64,000 nt of DNA, from positions 186,001 through 250,000 of the forward strand of contig CAJNCA010000001.1 in assembly GCA_905221145.1 (NCBI GenBank), written 5' to 3'. The notes under the pieces are model-generated. The model saw nothing but the letters and a program-made list of their open reading frames with translations. It was not told the origin of the DNA and did no database searches. Made by a program: the position numbers and the translations under genes. Positions within the stretch are counted from its first letter, which is position 1, and every line of letters begins with the position of its first letter. Positions 36,938-47,549 of the stretch are shown piece after piece. This DNA comes from a bacterium. Lineage in GTDB: Bacteria; Bacillota; Bacilli; Lactobacillales; Streptococcaceae.

Positions 36938-37013
36938 GAATTGTGTACTAGTTCTATATCATGGACTAGAAAAGACCCCAAGCTCACGACCAAATAAGCT
37001 TGGGGTCTTTTTT
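36938..37013 (+). ncRNA. RNAII-like antisense RNA of an Fst/par-type toxin-antitoxin locus
   Basis: About 75 nt between a strong promoter and a perfect 11-bp terminator (GACCCCAAGCT 36974-36984 with AGCTTGGGGTC 36997-37007, then TTTTTT). A first stem is ACTAG / CTAGT. It contains ATCATGGACTA (36958-36968), which repeats ATCATGGGCTA (37212-37222) at the toxin start codon. The RNA can therefore pair with the toxin initiation region. A short A-run on the left side would make the terminator work in both directions, as in pAD1 par. Assigned by architecture. Confidence 0.7.
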
Positions 37014-37017
37014 GACA

Positions 37018-37216
37018 CTATCTATCTTTGTTTAGCCATTTATCGACTAATACCCTTCGAAAATCAAATTCAAACCACGTCAGCTTCACCTTGCCGTACT
37101 CAAGTACAGCCTGCGGCTAGCTTCCTAGTTTGCTCTTTGATTTTCATTGAGTATAAGCAAAGAACAACACCGACCACAATTGGTCCGATGATAATTTTAA
37201 GGATTAGTTTCATCAT
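37018..37216 (-). pseudogene. Fst/Ldr-like type I toxin peptide gene split by a BOX element
   Basis: On the reverse strand, ATG 37216 behind AGGAAG starts MMKLILKIIIGPIVVGVVLC. The matching C-terminal piece LVDKWLNKDR plus stop lies at 37050-37018, on the other side of the BOX. Joined at the duplicated TTA codon they give a 30-residue peptide. It has the Fst family pattern: hydrophobic helix, GPIVVG, then a D-x-WL charged tail. As it stands, translation runs into the BOX and stops after 38 residues (37100). The toxin is therefore probably inactive or altered. A reverse promoter candidate TATTCT lies near 37260. Confidence 0.72.
37051..37154 (+). repeat. BOX element (A-C, no boxB)
   Basis: boxA-like CCCTTCGAAAATCAAATTC with CACGTCAGCTTCACCTTGCC is followed directly by boxC-like CCTGCGGCTAGCTTCC through GATTTTCATTGAGTAT. 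It is flanked by TAA on one side and TATAA on the other, consistent with TA-type target duplication. It sits inside the toxin reading frame. Confidence 0.88.
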
Positions 37217-37338
37217 GGGCTATCTTACTTCCTATCGCAGGCGATGAAGCAGTGATGTAGAATAAAGTGCTAAAGTCGAGGGTCATCTAATCAGGTGGCT
37301 TTTTTGTTTGTGGCTTGGATTTTTGATATAATAGAGCC
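37155..37338 (+). other. Spacer before ruvB
   Basis: Contains the toxin 5' half and its putative reverse promoter. It also has a degenerate terminator-like stem with TGGCTTTTTTG (about 37271-37306) and the ruvB promoter. Confidence 0.4.
37327..37332 (+). promoter_or_regulatory. ruvB -10 element implying a leaderless mRNA
   Basis: TGATATAAT, with TATAAT at 37327-37332, ends only six bases before the ruvB ATG. The transcript should therefore start at or next to the A of the ATG. There is no ribosome-binding site upstream. Confidence 0.7.
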
Positions 37339-38337
37339 ATGAGTAGAATTTTAGATAATGAGATAATGGGGGACGAGGAGCTAGTAGAACGCACGCTCCG
37401 TCCTCAGTATTTACGTGAATATATCGGGCAGGATAAGGTCAAGGACCAGCTTCAAATCTTTATCGAAGCTGCCAAAATGCGGGATGAAGCGCTAGATCAT
37501 GTGCTCCTTTTCGGGCCTCCAGGTTTGGGGAAGACGACCATGGCCTTTGTTATTGCCAATGAACTGGGAGTTAATCTCAAACAGACGTCGGGTCCTGTTA
37601 TCGAAAAAGCTGGTGATCTGGTAGCGATTTTGAATGACTTAGAGCCTGGGGATGTCCTCTTTATTGACGAGATTCATCGCTTGCCCATGTCGGTGGAAGA
37701 GGTACTTTATAGTGCTATGGAGGACTTCTACATTGACATCATGATTGGGGCTGGTGAAGGCAGTCGCAGTGTTCATTTGGAGTTGCCACCTTTTACCTTG
37801 ATTGGTGCGACGACTCGGGCTGGTATGCTCTCAAATCCTCTACGGGCACGTTTTGGGATTACAGGTCATATGGAATACTATGCCCATGCTGACTTGACAG
37901 AAATTGTTGAGCGGACAGCAGATATTTTTGAGATGGAAATAACTCATGAGGCAGCATCCGAGCTGGCCTTGCGTAGTCGTGGAACCCCTCGTATTGCCAA
38001 TCGTCTCCTCAAGCGCGTGCGCGATTTTGCCCAGATTATGGGGAACGGGGTTATCGATGATCTTATTACCGATAAGGCTTTGACTATGCTAGATGTTGAC
38101 CATGAAGGTTTGGACTATGTGGACCAAAAAATCCTTCGTACCATGATTGAGATGTACGGTGGTGGCCCTGTCGGGTTAGGCACTCTTTCCGTCAATATTG
38201 CTGAGGAGCGCGAGACGGTGGAAGATATGTATGAGCCTTACTTGATTCAAAAAGGTTTTATCATTCGAACGCGTTCTGGTCGCGTGGCAACGGCGAAGGC
38301 TTATGAGCATTTAGGTTATGAATACAGTGAAAAATGA
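37339..38337 (+). CDS. ruvB: Holliday junction branch-migration ATPase RuvB
   Basis: 332 residues, AAA+ hexameric motor acting with RuvA and RuvC. Walker [10 protein letters not shown] (about 58-66), Walker B FIDEIHRL and sensor GATTRAG are intact; a winged-helix C-terminal domain follows. The start is certain from the conserved MSRILDNEI. The -10 element is so close that the mRNA is probably leaderless. The next gene starts 20 bases before its stop. Confidence 0.97.
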   Translation: MSRILDNEIMGDEELVERTLRPQYLREYIGQDKVKDQLQIFIEAAKMRDEALDHVLLFGPPGLGKTTMAFVIANELGVNLKQTSGPVIEKAGDLVAILNDLEPGDVLFIDEIHRLPMSVEEVLYSAMEDFYIDIMIGAGEGSRSVHLELPPFTLIGATTRAGMLSNPLRARFGITGHMEYYAHADLTEIVERTADIFEMEITHEAASELALRSRGTPRIANRLLKRVRDFAQIMGNGVIDDLITDKALTMLDVDHEGLDYVDQKILRTMIEMYGGGPVGLGTLSVNIAEERETVEDMYEPYLIQKGFIIRTRSGRVATAKAYEHLGYEYSEK

Positions 38338-38890
38338 GCAAGAAATACTAGAAGTTTTTAGAGAAAATACGGATATGATGGCTATTCTGACCATCATCCG
38401 AGATCTGGGCTTAAAAGATTCGTGGTTGGCAGCAGGTTCTGTCAGAAATTTCATCTGGAATCTCTTGTCAGACAGACCAGCTTTTGACCGTGAAACAGAT
38501 GTTGATGTCATTTTCTTTGACCCAGATATTTCTTACGAGGAAACCTTGTCTCTAGAGAAAAAGTTGAGAGCGGATTTTCCTCAGTACCAGTGGGAGTTGA
38601 AAAATCAGGTCTATATGCACCAGCATAGCCCTCACACTGCTTCCTATACCAGCTCTCGTGATGCTATGAGTAAGTATCCAGAACGGTGTACGGCGGTTGG
38701 GCTCCGTTTGAATGAAGAATACGCTTTAGAATTCTTTACTCCTTATGGACTTGAGGATATTTTGAATTTCCAAGTTCGCCCAACTCCTCATTTTTTAGAA
38801 AATGAAGACCGAATGAAGCTCTATCAAACACGATTATCCAAGAAAAATTGGCAAGAAAAATGGAAAAATTTGATTTTTAAAAATACTTAA
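38318..38890 (+). CDS. Nucleotidyltransferase-like family protein
   Basis: 190 residues. [10 protein letters not shown] and [12 protein letters not shown] (about residues 41-73) are the G-S and D-x-D motifs of the nucleotidyltransferase fold. The start ATG 38318 overlaps the ruvB end by 20 bases, so translation is coupled. Its stop codon lies inside the CiaR repeat of the next csRNA. Substrate unknown; SP_0260 position. Confidence 0.78.
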   Translation: MNTVKNEQEILEVFRENTDMMAILTIIRDLGLKDSWLAAGSVRNFIWNLLSDRPAFDRETDVDVIFFDPDISYEETLSLEKKLRADFPQYQWELKNQVYMHQHSPHTASYTSSRDAMSKYPERCTAVGLRLNEEYALEFFTPYGLEDILNFQVRPTPHFLENEDRMKLYQTRLSKKNWQEKWKNLIFKNT

Positions 38891-38918
38891 GGAAACTTTA
38901 AGCTAGGAAGTGTATACT
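38886..38918 (+). promoter_or_regulatory. CiaR-type promoter of csRNA (38.9 kb)
   Basis: CTTAAG (38886-38891), five bases, TTTAAG (38897-38902), 10 bases, TATACT (38913-38918). The first repeat covers the stop codon of the preceding gene. Confidence 0.87.
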
Positions 38919-38923
38919 AAGTA

Positions 38924-39020
38924 CATAAGTTAAGAAGACCTTAACTTAAACTCCTAAAACTTTTTCATAATAATCTCCCTATAAAAAATAGAGTCGCCCA
39001 ATCAGGCGACTTATTTTTTT
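38924..39020 (+). ncRNA. CiaR-controlled small RNA (csRNA), about 97 nt
   Basis: 5' hairpin TAAGTTAAG / CTTAACTTA, single-stranded ACTCCTAAAACTTTTTCA and AATAATCTCCC shared with the other copies, and terminator AGTCGCC / GGCGACT with TTTTTTT. Third csRNA in 15 kb. Confidence 0.88.
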
Positions 39021-39083
39021 GAAAAATGGGCTTGGTGCCTGAGAATAAATAGCTTAGTGATAGAAGAAAATAGGGAAATATGG

Positions 39084-39089
39084 TATAAT
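39084..39089 (+). promoter_or_regulatory. Extended -10 promoter of the uppS operon
   Basis: TGGTATAAT, with TATAAT at 39084-39089, 33 bases before the uppS ATG. No good -35. Confidence 0.65.
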
Positions 39090-39121
39090 GAAACGATAGA
39101 TTTTTGAATAGGAATAAGATC

Positions 39122-39880
39122 ATGTTTGGATTTTTTAAGAAAGATAAGGCTGTGGAAGTAGAGGTTCCGACACAGGTTCCTGCTCATATCGGCATCATCA
39201 TGGATGGCAATGGCCGTTGGGCTAAAAAACGTATGCAACCACGAGTTTTCGGACATAAGGCGGGCATGGAAGCATTGCAAACTGTGACCAAGGCAGCCAA
39301 CAAGCTAGGTGTTAAAGTTATTACAGTTTATGCTTTTTCTACGGAAAATTGGACCCGTCCAGATCAGGAAGTCAAGTTTATCATGAACTTGCCAGTAGAG
39401 TTTTATGACAATTATGTCCCGGAATTGCATGCGAATAATGTTAAGATTCAAATGATTGGGGAGACAGACCGCCTGCCTAAGCAAACCTTTGAAGCTTTAA
39501 CCAAGGCTGAGGAATTGACTAAGAACAATACAGGTTTGATTCTTAACTTTGCTCTTAACTATGGTGGACGTGCTGAGATTACGCAGGCGCTTAAGTTGAT
39601 TTCCCAGGATGTGTTAGATGCCAAAATCAACCCAGGTGACATCACAGAGGAATTGATTGGCAACTATCTCTTCACCCAGCATTTGCCTAAGGATGTACGA
39701 GATCCAGACTTGATTATCCGTACTAGTGGAGAATTGCGTTTGAGTAATTTCCTTCCATGGCAGGGAGCCTATAGTGAGCTCTATTTTACGGATACCTTAT
39801 GGCCTGATTTTGACGAAGTAGCCTTGCAGGAAGCCATTCTTGCCTACAATCGTCGTCATCGCCGATTTGGAGGAGTTTAG
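39122..39880 (+). CDS. uppS: Undecaprenyl pyrophosphate synthase
   Basis: 252 residues, cis-prenyltransferase making the C55 lipid carrier for cell-wall synthesis. IMDGNGRWAKKR (about 24-35) holds the catalytic Asp; the RTSGELRLSNFLPW block near 200 is intact. The start is ATG 39122, not the upstream TTG 39104. First gene of uppS-cdsA-eep-proS, the usual firmicute order. Confidence 0.96.
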   Translation: MFGFFKKDKAVEVEVPTQVPAHIGIIMDGNGRWAKKRMQPRVFGHKAGMEALQTVTKAANKLGVKVITVYAFSTENWTRPDQEVKFIMNLPVEFYDNYVPELHANNVKIQMIGETDRLPKQTFEALTKAEELTKNNTGLILNFALNYGGRAEITQALKLISQDVLDAKINPGDITEELIGNYLFTQHLPKDVRDPDLIIRTSGELRLSNFLPWQGAYSELYFTDTLWPDFDEVALQEAILAYNRRHRRFGGV

Positions 39881-39888
39881 GAGGAAAT

Positions 39889-40692
39889 ATGACACAGGAT
39901 TTACAGAAAAGAACGTTATTTGCAGGGGTTGCACTGGCTATTTTCCTACCGATTTTGATGATTGGGGGACTCTTGCTTCAGATAGCAATTGGAATCATAG
40001 CCATGCTAGCCATGCATGAACTTTTGAAGATGAGAGGTCTAGAGACCATGACTATGGAGGGCCTCTTAACCCTCTTTGCAACCTTTGCCTTGACCATTCC
40101 CTTGGAGAATTACCTGACTTTTTTGCCAGTTGATGGGAATGTGGTTGCTTATAGTGTGTTGATTTCAATCATGTTAGGAACGACTGTTTTTAGCAAGTCC
40201 TATACGATTGAGGATGCTGTTTTCCCTCTTGCTATGAGCTTTTATGTGGGCTTTGGATTTAATGCTTTACTAGATGCTCGTGTTGCAGGTTTGGATAAGG
40301 CTCTCTTAGCCTTGTGTATCGTCTGGGCGACAGACAGCGGTGCCTATCTTGTTGGGATGAACTATGGTAAACGAAAATTAGCTCCAACGGTTTCTCCTAA
40401 TAAAACCTTTGAGGGTGCCTTGGGTGGTATTTTAGGTGCTATTTTAGTAACGATTATCTTTATGATAGTTGACAGTACAGTTGCTCTTCCGTATGGAATT
40501 TACAAGATGTCAGTCTTTGCTATTTTCTTTAGTGTGGCTGGACAATTTGGTGATTTACTAGAAAGTTCGATTAAGCGTCACTTTGGTGTCAAGGATTCTG
40601 GGAAATTTATCCCTGGACATGGTGGTGTTTTGGATCGTTTCGATAGTATGCTACTTGTATTTCCAATCATGCACTTATTTGGACTCTTTTAA
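39889..40692 (+). CDS. cdsA: Phosphatidate cytidylyltransferase
   Basis: 267 residues, about eight membrane segments. Converts phosphatidic acid to CDP-diacylglycerol. The signature near the C terminus, with GQFGDLLESSIKRHFGVKDSG and PGHGGVLDRFDS in two parts, is intact. ATG 39889 after TAGGAGGAAAT, eight bases after uppS. Confidence 0.96.
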   Translation: MTQDLQKRTLFAGVALAIFLPILMIGGLLLQIAIGIIAMLAMHELLKMRGLETMTMEGLLTLFATFALTIPLENYLTFLPVDGNVVAYSVLISIMLGTTVFSKSYTIEDAVFPLAMSFYVGFGFNALLDARVAGLDKALLALCIVWATDSGAYLVGMNYGKRKLAPTVSPNKTFEGALGGILGAILVTIIFMIVDSTVALPYGIYKMSVFAIFFSVAGQFGDLLESSIKRHFGVKDSGKFIPGHGGVLDRFDSMLLVFPIMHLFGLF

Positions 40693-40713
40693 TCAAAAGA
40701 CGGAGGAAATACT

Positions 40714-41973
40714 ATGCTCGGAATTTTAACCTTTATTCTGGTTTTCGGGATTATTGTGGTGGTGCACGAGTTCGGTCACTTCTACTTTGCAAAAAAATCA
40801 GGAATTCTAGTGCGTGAATTTGCCATTGGTATGGGACCCAAAATCTTTGCTCATATTGGTAAGGATGGAACGGCCTATACCATTCGAATCTTGCCTCTGG
40901 GTGGCTATGTCCGTATGGCCGGTTGGGGCGATGATACAACTGAAATTAAGACAGGTACTCCTGTCAGTTTGACCCTTACTGATGATGGTAAGGTTAAACG
41001 CATCAATCTTTCCGGTAAAAAATTGGACCAAACGGCTCTTCCTATGCAGGTGACCCAGTTTGACTTTGAAGACAAGCTCTTTATTAAGGGCTTGGTTCTG
41101 GAAGAAGAGAAAACATTTGCAGTGGATCACGATGCAACGGTTGTGGAAGCAGATGGTACTGAGGTTCGGATTGCACCTTTAGATGTTCAATATCAAAATG
41201 CGACTATCTGGGGAAAACTGATTACTAACTTTGCAGGTCCTATGAACAACTTTATCTTAGGTGTTGTTGTTTTTTGGATTTTAATCTTTATGCAGGGTGG
41301 TGTCAGAGATGTAGCTACCAACCAGTTTCATGTCATGCCCCAAGGGGCTTTGGCTAAGGTAGGAGTGCCAGAAACGGCTCAAATTACCAAGATTGGCTCA
41401 CATGAGATTAACAACTGGGAAAGTTTGATTCAGGCTGTAGAAGCAGAAACCAAAGATAAGACGGCCCCGACTTTGGATGTGACTATTTCTGAAAAGGGGA
41501 GTGAAAAACAAATCACTGTTACTCCTGAAGAAAATCAAGGCAGTTACCTTCTAGGTGTTCAACCGGGAATTAAGTCGGACTTTCTATCTATGTTTGTAGG
41601 TGGTTTCACAACCGCAGCTGACTCGGCTCTTCGAATTCTATCGGCCCTGAAAAATCTGATTTTCCAACCGGATTTGAACAAGATAGGTGGACCTGTTGCC
41701 ATCTTTAAGGCAAGTAGTGATGCTGCTAAAAATGGAATTGAGAATGTCTTGTACTTCTTAGCAGTGATTTCCATCAATATCGGGATTTTTAACCTTATTC
41801 CGATTCCAGCTTTGGATGGTGGTAAGATTGTGCTCAATATCCTAGAAGCCATCCGCCGTAAACCATTAAAACAAGAAATTGAAACCTATGTCACCTTGGC
41901 CGGAGTGGTCATCATGGTTGTCTTGATGATTGCTGTGACCTGGAATGACATTATGCGACTCTTTTTTAGATAA
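40714..41973 (+). CDS. eep: RseP-type site-2 intramembrane metalloprotease
   Basis: 419 residues. The zinc site HEFGH is in the first membrane segment (His18, Glu19, His22). A PDZ domain lies in the middle (about 200-280), and the second catalytic motif is [11 protein letters not shown] near residue 360. Eep-type enzymes trim signal-peptide remnants, including peptide pheromones. Between cdsA and proS as in other streptococci. Confidence 0.95.
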   Translation: MLGILTFILVFGIIVVVHEFGHFYFAKKSGILVREFAIGMGPKIFAHIGKDGTAYTIRILPLGGYVRMAGWGDDTTEIKTGTPVSLTLTDDGKVKRINLSGKKLDQTALPMQVTQFDFEDKLFIKGLVLEEEKTFAVDHDATVVEADGTEVRIAPLDVQYQNATIWGKLITNFAGPMNNFILGVVVFWILIFMQGGVRDVATNQFHVMPQGALAKVGVPETAQITKIGSHEINNWESLIQAVEAETKDKTAPTLDVTISEKGSEKQITVTPEENQGSYLLGVQPGIKSDFLSMFVGGFTTAADSALRILSALKNLIFQPDLNKIGGPVAIFKASSDAAKNGIENVLYFLAVISINIGIFNLIPIPALDGGKIVLNILEAIRRKPLKQEIETYVTLAGVVIMVVLMIAVTWNDIMRLFFR

Positions 41974-43839
<1,866 letters not shown>

Positions 43840-43854
43840 AAACTATAATCAGAA

Positions 43855-43898
43855 GAAAAACAAGGAAAAAATGTAACTAGTTTTTACCTTGTTTTTTC
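43855..43898 (+). terminator. Terminator after proS
   Basis: AACAAGG pairs with CCTTGTT, extended by AAAAA / TTTTT, followed by TTTTC. Confidence 0.75.
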
Positions 43899-43937
43899 TG
43901 TATAATGGGAAAAATGACTAGATAAAGAGGTAAATGT

Positions 43938-45317
43938 ATGCTAAGATTTCCAAAGGATTTTGTCTGGGGCTCCTCTACTTCTGGGCCGCAGACAGAAGGG
44001 CGTGTAGCTGGTGACGGTAAGGGAGATAATCTCTGGGATTATTGGTACCAAGTAGAGCCAAATCGTTACTATAATGGGATTGGTCCAGATAAGACATCGA
44101 CCTTTTATGAAAACTGGGAACAGGATATTGAGCTTTTGTTAGAGACTGGTCACACGGCCTTTCGGACTTCTATTCAGTGGTCACGGATTTTTCCACAAGG
44201 CTGTGGAAAAGTCAACCCTCAAGGTGTGGATTTTTATCGTAAGGTCTTTGAGGCTATTAAGGCTAAGGGGATTCGTCTGTTAGTCAATCTCTACCACTTT
44301 GATTTGCCTTTTCCTCTTCAAGAAGTTGGGGATGGTTGGGAAAATAAGGCGACTGTCTCAGCTTATGAAGACTATGCTCGTTTTTGTTTTGAGACTTATG
44401 GAGATTTAGTGGATCAATGGATTACCTTTAACGAGCCCATCGTTCCTGTAGAATTTGGCTATTTTTACGATGCCCATTATCCACATAAGGTGGATGCAGA
44501 AGCGGCAGTTAAAGTAGCCTACCACACACAATTAGCCAGCAGTCGAGCGGTCAAGGCCTGTCATGAACTCTTGCCTGATTCTAAGATTGGTATTGTCTTA
44601 AATTTGACACCGGCTTATCCACGTAGCCAGCATCTTGCTGATGTCAAGGCAGCTCGCATTGCGGACCTTTTTCAGGCCCAATCTTTCTTAGATCCGTCTG
44701 TTTTGGGGACTTATCCACAGGAGTTGGTAGAAATCTTGCATGAACACGGTCTCTTACCTGATGCTACGGAGGAAGAGTTGGAGCTTATTCGTGACAATAC
44801 AGTAGATTTCCTTGGTGTTAACTACTATCAGCCTTTGCGCGTTATGGCACCTAGATTTGCTAAGAATCCAGAGAGTCCACTCTTGCCAGAACATTTTTAC
44901 GAGCCTTATGTGATGCCTGGCCGTAAAATTAATCCTCACCGCGGCTGGGAAATTTATGAGCAAGGGATTTATGATATCGCTCAAAATATCAAGGAAAACT
45001 ATGGTAATATCGAGTGGATGTTGACAGAGAATGGCATGGGTGTTGAAGGGGAAGAAAAATTCCGTCAAGATGGAATGATTCAAGATGATTACCGTATTGA
45101 TTTTGTAAAAGGTCATCTTCGTGAATTACACCGTGCCATTGAAGATGGTGCCAACTGTAAAGGATACTTGATTTGGACCTTTATTGATTGCTGGTCATGG
45201 CTCAATAGTTATAAAAATCGCTATGGTTTGGTTGAATTAGACCTGGAAACGCAAGAACGTCGTCTGAAAAAATCAGGGCATTGGTTCAAGGAACTGAGTG
45301 ATAATAATGGATTTTAA
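43938..45317 (+). CDS. bglA: GH1 family 6-phospho-beta-glucosidase / beta-glucosidase
   Basis: 459 residues, TIM-barrel. The acid/base Glu is in TFNEP (Glu166) and the nucleophile Glu in LTENG (Glu364). No signal peptide, so it acts on imported, probably phosphorylated, beta-glucosides. No transporter is adjacent. Promoter TATAAT at 43901-43906. SP_0265 position. Confidence 0.9.
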   Translation: MLRFPKDFVWGSSTSGPQTEGRVAGDGKGDNLWDYWYQVEPNRYYNGIGPDKTSTFYENWEQDIELLLETGHTAFRTSIQWSRIFPQGCGKVNPQGVDFYRKVFEAIKAKGIRLLVNLYHFDLPFPLQEVGDGWENKATVSAYEDYARFCFETYGDLVDQWITFNEPIVPVEFGYFYDAHYPHKVDAEAAVKVAYHTQLASSRAVKACHELLPDSKIGIVLNLTPAYPRSQHLADVKAARIADLFQAQSFLDPSVLGTYPQELVEILHEHGLLPDATEEELELIRDNTVDFLGVNYYQPLRVMAPRFAKNPESPLLPEHFYEPYVMPGRKINPHRGWEIYEQGIYDIAQNIKENYGNIEWMLTENGMGVEGEEKFRQDGMIQDDYRIDFVKGHLRELHRAIEDGANCKGYLIWTFIDCWSWLNSYKNRYGLVELDLETQERRLKKSGHWFKELSDNNGF

Positions 45318-45320
45318 AAA

Positions 45321-45359
45321 GGACTCTGACTGATTATCCTAATTGGTCAGAGTTTTTTG
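45321..45359 (+). terminator. Terminator after bglA
   Basis: ACTCTGAC pairs with GTCAGAGT, followed by TTTTTT. Confidence 0.9.
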
Positions 45360-45379
45360 CTTACAGGAACTTAATTTGA

Positions 45380-45471
45380 ACTATACCAATTTTTACTCTT
45401 GACAAGTGAAAGAAACAAGTATATACTGTTTTTGCTGATTCTGTAAAAGAGGAATTAGACTATACCAATTT
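45380..45471 (+). promoter_or_regulatory. glmS promoter flanked by two NagR (dre)-like sites
   Basis: Promoter TTGACA (45399-45404), 17 bp, TATACT (45422-45427). The same 13-mer, ACTATACCAATTT, lies upstream of the -35 (45380-45392) and downstream of the start (45459-45471), 79 bp apart. It resembles one half of the dre sites bound by GntR-type NagR, which represses amino-sugar genes in streptococci. Confidence 0.72.
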
Positions 45472-45507
45472 AAGGAGAAAGCACAGCTGGTCTGTGTCGT
45501 ATATACT
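45472..45507 (+). promoter_or_regulatory. Unusual glmS translation-initiation region
   Basis: AAGGAG at 45472-45477 is 30 bases from the ATG, far beyond normal spacing. Between them CACAG (45482-45486) and CTGTG (45492-45496) form a small stem that could shorten the distance. No other ribosome site is closer. Confidence 0.5.
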
Positions 45508-47316
45508 ATGTGTGGAATTGTTGGTGTTGTTGGAAACACAAATGCAACTGATATTTTGATTCAAGGGCTTGAAAAGCTTGAATACCGTGGTTATGATTCT
45601 GCGGGGATTTTTGTCCTAGGTGGTGCTGAAAATCACCTGGTCAAGGCTGTCGGTCGTATCGCAGAATTGTCTGCTAAGACAGCTGGTGTTGAGGGAACAA
45701 CTGGTATCGGACATACTCGTTGGGCGACTCATGGGAAACCAACTGAGGATAACGCTCACCCACACCGCTCTGAGACAGAACGTTTTGTCTTGGTGCACAA
45801 CGGGGTGATTGAGAACTACCTTGAAATCAAGGAAGAATACCTTGCAGGTCACCACTTTAAGGGGCAAACAGATACTGAAATTGCTGTTCACTTGATTGGA
45901 AAATTTGCGGAAGAAGAAGGTCTCTCAGTTCTTGAAGCCTTCAAAAAAGCTCTTCACATCATCCGTGGTTCTTATGCCTTTGCCTTGGTTGACTCACAAA
46001 ATCCTGAAGTTATCTACGTAGCTAAGAATAAATCACCACTTTTGATTGGTCTTGGGGAAGGCTATAACATGGTCTGCTCAGATGCTATGGCTATGATTCG
46101 TGAGACCAACCAATATATGGAAATTCATGACCAAGAGTTGGTCATCGTCAAGGCTGATAGTGTCGAAGTTCAAGATTATGATGGCAATCACCGTGAGCGT
46201 GCTAGCTATACTGCGGAACTTGACTTGTCAGATATTGGTAAGGGAACTTACCCTTACTACATGCTCAAGGAAATTGATGAGCAACCAACTGTTATGCGTA
46301 AACTCATCCAAGCCTACACGGATGATGCTGGTCAAGTAGTGGTTGATTCTGCTATCATTAAAGCTGTTCAAGACGCAGACCGTATCTACATCCTTGCAGC
46401 TGGAACATCTTACCATGCAGGATTTGCTTCTAAGAAGATGCTGGAAGAATTGACAGATACACCAGTGGAGCTTGGAATCTCTTCTGAATGGGGATACGGT
46501 ATGCCACTTCTCAGCAAAAAACCACTCTTCATCTTTATCAGTCAGTCTGGTGAAACAGCAGATAGCCGTCAGGTTTTGGTCAAGGCTAATGAAATGGGGA
46601 TTCCGAGCTTGACAGTGACAAATGTCCCAGGTTCAACTCTTTCACGTGAAGCCAACCATACCATGCTCCTTCATGCGGGTCCTGAAATTGCCGTAGCCTC
46701 AACAAAGGCCTATACAGCGCAAATCGCAGCCCTTGCCTTCCTTGCAAAAGCAGTCGGAGAAGCAAATGGCAATGCCAAAGCGTCAGCATTTGACCTGGTT
46801 CATGAGTTGTCGATCGTGGCTCAGTCTATCGAATCAACTCTTTCAGAGAAAGAAACGATTGAAGCCAAGGTTCGTGAGCTTCTTGAAACGACTCGTAACG
46901 CCTTTTACATTGGGCGTGGCCAAGATTACTACGTAGCCATGGAAGCAAGTCTCAAACTCAAAGAGATTTCTTACATCCAGTGTGAAGGCTTTGCGGCAGG
47001 AGAACTCAAGCACGGAACTATTGCCTTGATTGAAGAAGGAACACCTGTCTTGGCCCTCTTGTCAGATCCAGTCCTTGCCAACCATACTCGTGGAAATATC
47101 CAAGAAGTGGCAGCCCGTGGTGCCAAGGTTCTCACTATTGCAGAAGAAAATGTTGCCAAAGATACAGACGATATCGTCCTTACGACTGTACATCCATACC
47201 TCTCACCAATTTCAATGGTTGTGCCAACGCAATTGGTCGCTTACTTTGCAACACTTCACCGGGGTCTTGATGTGGATAAACCACGTAACCTTGCTAAGTC
47301 AGTAACGGTAGAATAA
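45508..47316 (+). CDS. glmS: Glutamine-fructose-6-phosphate aminotransferase
   Basis: 602 residues. Makes glucosamine-6-phosphate, the first step to UDP-GlcNAc. The start is fixed by MCGIVGVVG, whose Cys2 becomes the N-terminal nucleophile. The N-terminal class II glutamine amidotransferase (1-220) is followed by two SIS isomerase domains (about 285-420 and 455-590) and the end LAKSVTVE. No glmS ribozyme precedes it, as expected in streptococci. Confidence 0.97.
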   Translation: MCGIVGVVGNTNATDILIQGLEKLEYRGYDSAGIFVLGGAENHLVKAVGRIAELSAKTAGVEGTTGIGHTRWATHGKPTEDNAHPHRSETERFVLVHNGVIENYLEIKEEYLAGHHFKGQTDTEIAVHLIGKFAEEEGLSVLEAFKKALHIIRGSYAFALVDSQNPEVIYVAKNKSPLLIGLGEGYNMVCSDAMAMIRETNQYMEIHDQELVIVKADSVEVQDYDGNHRERASYTAELDLSDIGKGTYPYYMLKEIDEQPTVMRKLIQAYTDDAGQVVVDSAIIKAVQDADRIYILAAGTSYHAGFASKKMLEELTDTPVELGISSEWGYGMPLLSKKPLFIFISQSGETADSRQVLVKANEMGIPSLTVTNVPGSTLSREANHTMLLHAGPEIAVASTKAYTAQIAALAFLAKAVGEANGNAKASAFDLVHELSIVAQSIESTLSEKETIEAKVRELLETTRNAFYIGRGQDYYVAMEASLKLKEISYIQCEGFAAGELKHGTIALIEEGTPVLALLSDPVLANHTRGNIQEVAARGAKVLTIAEENVAKDTDDIVLTTVHPYLSPISMVVPTQLVAYFATLHRGLDVDKPRNLAKSVTVE

Positions 47317-47319
47317 GCT

Positions 47320-47347
47320 AAAAAAGTCTAGTTATCTAGGCTTTTTC
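47320..47347 (+). terminator. Terminator after glmS
   Basis: AAAAAGTCTAG and CTAGGCTTTTT pair around TTAT. Confidence 0.85.
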
Positions 47348-47386
47348 TTGTGAGCAAATGGGTTGCTTGTACTCAAGATTCGTGTT

Positions 47387-47500
47387 ATACTCTTCGAAAG
47401 TCTCTTCAAACCACGTCAGCTTCCATCTGCAACCTCAAAACACTGTTTTGAGCAGCCTGCGGCTAGCTTCCTAGTTTGCTCTTTGATTTTCATTGAGTAT
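47387..47500 (+). repeat. BOX element (A-C)
   Basis: boxA ATACTCTTCGAAAG with CTTCAAACCACGTCAGC, then boxC including CTCAAAACACTGTTTTGAG, GCCTGCGGCTAGCTTCC and GATTTTCATTGAGTAT. It occupies most of the glmS-LLM spacer. Confidence 0.9.
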
Positions 47501-47549
47501 TAGAATAATTTTTCAAATTGAAGGACAGATATAGACAAGGAGAATCACT

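Noticed and set aside
36903-37247. 114-codon + strand ORF
   Set aside because: It runs through the antisense RNA, its terminator and the BOX repeat; the open frame is chance.
45360-45507. glmS ribozyme
   Set aside because: The leader is only about 80 nt from the predicted start and lacks the ribozyme core; streptococci are not known to carry it.
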